A stretch of 6,360 nucleotides of DNA from UBA8522 sp049287565 (GTDB lineage: Bacteria > Acidobacteriota > Aminicenantia > Aminicenantales > UBA8522): NCBI GenBank assembly GCA_049287565.1, contig JBAQGA010000032.1, positions 1 to 6,360 on the forward strand, read 5' to 3'. A program made the position numbers and the translations under genes. Positions 5,580 through 6,360 of the stretch are shown piece by piece (position 1 is the first letter of the stretch; the number at the start of each line of letters is the position of its first letter). Below the pieces are notes generated by a model, which was not told where the DNA came from, did no database searches, and worked only from the letters and a program-made list of their open reading frames with translations.

Positions 5580-5960
5580 CTAGACGGTGCGCCCCGCGTC
5601 GATGACCGTGGGGATCCCTTGGTCTTTGCTGTAAATATGGTTGATCAGGGCGATCACGGCGTCGGGGATTCCCGGCTGAAATTGGACGCCCATCTCGTAC
5701 AGGCCTTCAGCGCTGCCTTTCATCCACCTGACGGTCGAGCAGATCCGGATGATCTGCCTCGAGCGTGAAAGATAGAGTATCAACTTGAGTTTCGAGTTCA
5801 ACGGATAAAGCCTGTCCGTCCAGATGCGGGCGCCGGTGAGGGAAAGATCCTTGGTAAACGCATTGGCCGGGAAGCCGTCGCCTGGGACTCCCGGCGGAGC
5901 GAATTCGATGACGACCCTGTTCTCTTCTTTGATTCTCCAGTCTTTCCGCTTTTCGGCCAT
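5580..5960 (-). CDS. PilZ-domain protein, 126 aa
   Basis: Small cytoplasmic protein, probably a cyclic-di-GMP-responsive effector or adaptor. The sequence opens MAEKRKDWRIKEENRVVIEF. It carries D38-L-S40-L-T-G43 (FTKDLSLTGARIW), the PilZ DxSxxG motif, then the beta-barrel strands KLKLILYLS, IRICSTVRWM (W79) and EMGVQF, and a closing helix DAVIALINHIY. The usual RxxxR c-di-GMP anchor is not exact: the arginines in place are R9 and R15, five residues apart, with R5 further upstream. Binding may therefore be altered or use a shifted arginine. It is a single-domain protein with about 15 extra C-terminal residues. ATG 5960 is preceded by GAGG seven bases upstream. A leader hairpin (5980-5995) and a candidate promoter lie upstream. 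Which process it controls (motility, polysaccharide, adhesion) cannot be told from the window. Confidence 0.85.
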   Translation of the reverse strand: MAEKRKDWRIKEENRVVIEFAPPGVPGDGFPANAFTKDLSLTGARIWTDRLYPLNSKLKLILYLSRSRQIIRICSTVRWMKGSAEGLYEMGVQFQPGIPDAVIALINHIYSKDQGIPTVIDAGRTV

Positions 5961-5979
5961 GGGATGACCTCTTCGCCGT

Positions 5980-5995
5980 ACCTGCCCGTGCAGGT
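5980..5995 (-). repeat. Perfect hairpin in the PilZ leader
   Basis: On the minus strand ACCTGC-ACGG-GCAGGT forms a perfect 6-base-pair stem with a four-base loop. It ends about 19 bases before the start codon and a few bases before the GAGG ribosome binding site. It could be an operator-like palindrome or an mRNA structure near the ribosome site. It does not itself cover the Shine-Dalgarno. Confidence 0.45.
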
Positions 5996-6019
5996 GCCTG
6001 TTCGAATATTTTCGCTTCT

Positions 6020-6048
6020 ATGATAAAAACATCTGGTGTCCATGGGAA
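6020..6048 (-). promoter_or_regulatory. Candidate promoter for the PilZ gene
   Basis: On the minus strand TTCCCA (6048-6043, 4 of 6 to TTGACA) and TATCAT (6025-6020, 5 of 6 to TATAAT) are separated by 17 bases. Transcription would begin near 6013, about 50 bases before the start codon, and would include the leader hairpin. Short motifs like this are common by chance. Confidence 0.3.
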
Positions 6049-6069
6049 TACCCGGTTCAGGTGATTCCA

Positions 6070-6099
6070 GGGGTGAGAATAGCTTCCCTCCCTCACCCC
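6070..6099 (-). repeat. 8-bp inverted repeat between two minus-strand genes
   Basis: GGGGTGAG (6070-6077) and CTCACCCC (6092-6099) are perfect inverted copies with a 14-base loop. They lie about 60 bases past the stop of the right-edge gene and could act in its 3' region. There is no T tract on the minus-strand exit side. The CTCACCCC wording resembles the C-rich repeat elements at 3887-3976 but is not a clear copy. Confidence 0.4.
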
Positions 6100-6156
6100 G
6101 GCCGACCAGTCGAACCCGCGGGGAGCGTCATACGGTCTTGTCTTTTCCGGCATCAG

Positions 6157-6360
6157 TCACCCTGTTTTCCTGGCATTAAAGAGCCCGTATATCTCGTTGA
6201 CGTCCGTTTCGGGCCAGGTCTCATCGATCAGACCGTTGGTGATATCGACATGAATAAACAGACCGCGGTTGGTCTTCTTGGCCTTCAGGATCGAAGCCAC
6301 ATAGTCCGCCATACCTTCGAACTTGACATCGCGGTGAAGCCCCACCCGGCAGGCCAGGAC
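6157..6360 (-). CDS. C-terminal part of an unrecognised protein
   Basis: The minus-strand frame is open to the right edge and ends with TGA at 6159-6157. About 67 residues are visible, from VLACRVGLHRDVKFEGMADY to VNEIYGLFNARKTG. The GTG at 6345 lies mid-frame and is probably internal. The sequence has the balanced composition of a real soluble protein: a likely helix MADYVASILKAKK, a strand GLFIHVDITNG, then the acidic, aromatic stretch LIDETWPETDVNEIYGLF. I do not recognise the family, and no membrane segment or known motif is visible. It lies 196 bases upstream of the PilZ gene on the same strand. The two could be co-transcribed, but a candidate promoter and an inverted repeat lie between them. 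Confidence 0.6.
   Translation of the reverse strand, partial: VLACRVGLHRDVKFEGMADYVASILKAKKTNRGLFIHVDITNGLIDETWPETDVNEIYGLFNARKTG

Noticed and set aside
5400..5768. Plus-strand open frame of 122 codons in and past the intergenic gap
   Set aside because: From 5580 on it is antisense to PilZ. The part before that shows no motif and no ribosome binding site.
5707..6153. Minus-strand open frame of 148 codons overlapping the PilZ gene in another frame
   Set aside because: Its second half is the PilZ gene read out of frame, and the first half lies in intergenic sequence with hairpins. The composition is not protein-like.

Overview
The window looks like a piece of a bacterial chromosome of moderate-to-high GC, probably from an environmental or metagenomic lineage. 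It holds an exported protein with a signal peptide, a UroD-clan methyltransferase, a CBM9-like protein and a PilZ protein. That mix, together with the TTAGGGGACA-type intergenic palindromes, reminds me of Acidobacteriota/Aminicenantes or Desulfobacterota. This is an impression only, since no rRNA or other marker gene is present.

Region 1 (1-1919) is a metal-ATPase neighbourhood. The C-terminal three quarters of a CopB-type (P1B-3) copper-translocating ATPase runs off the left edge and ends at 1640. Directly after it lie two gene scraps joined back to back at about 1780/1781. One is a minus-strand fragment of a heavy-metal-associated (HMA) domain without its metal-binding CxxC. The other is a plus-strand fragment holding only the last transmembrane segment of a second P1B ATPase. 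This is the most unusual genic spot in the window.

Region 2 (1920-2519, minus) encodes a small multi-pass membrane protein with DExxxxHE, GAxGxEM and TVEExLEM motifs. It appears to lack an internal segment of about 35-45 residues. It is divergent from Region 3 (2600-3865, plus), a complete UroD-clan corrinoid/thiol methyltransferase-like protein with a zinc HxC...C motif. That gene has a plausible promoter and a strong ribosome binding site.

Region 4 (3862-4053) is a dense composite repeat. It contains REP-like palindromes with TTAGGGGACA cores, and a pair of inverted G-rich hairpin elements with G-quadruplex motifs on opposite strands. One of these hairpins works as a good Rho-independent terminator. 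The first repeat arm overlaps the methyltransferase stop codon.

Region 5 (4078-5235, plus) is an exported CBM9-like carbohydrate-binding protein. A gene-poor stretch (5236-5579) follows. Region 6 (5580-6360, minus) holds a PilZ-domain protein, probably a c-di-GMP effector, and upstream of it the C-terminal end of an unrecognised protein that runs off the right edge. The genes do not form one obvious pathway. Their orientation and the terminator/repeat insulation suggest four or five separate transcription units. I see no CRISPR array, tRNA, rRNA or complete mobile element.
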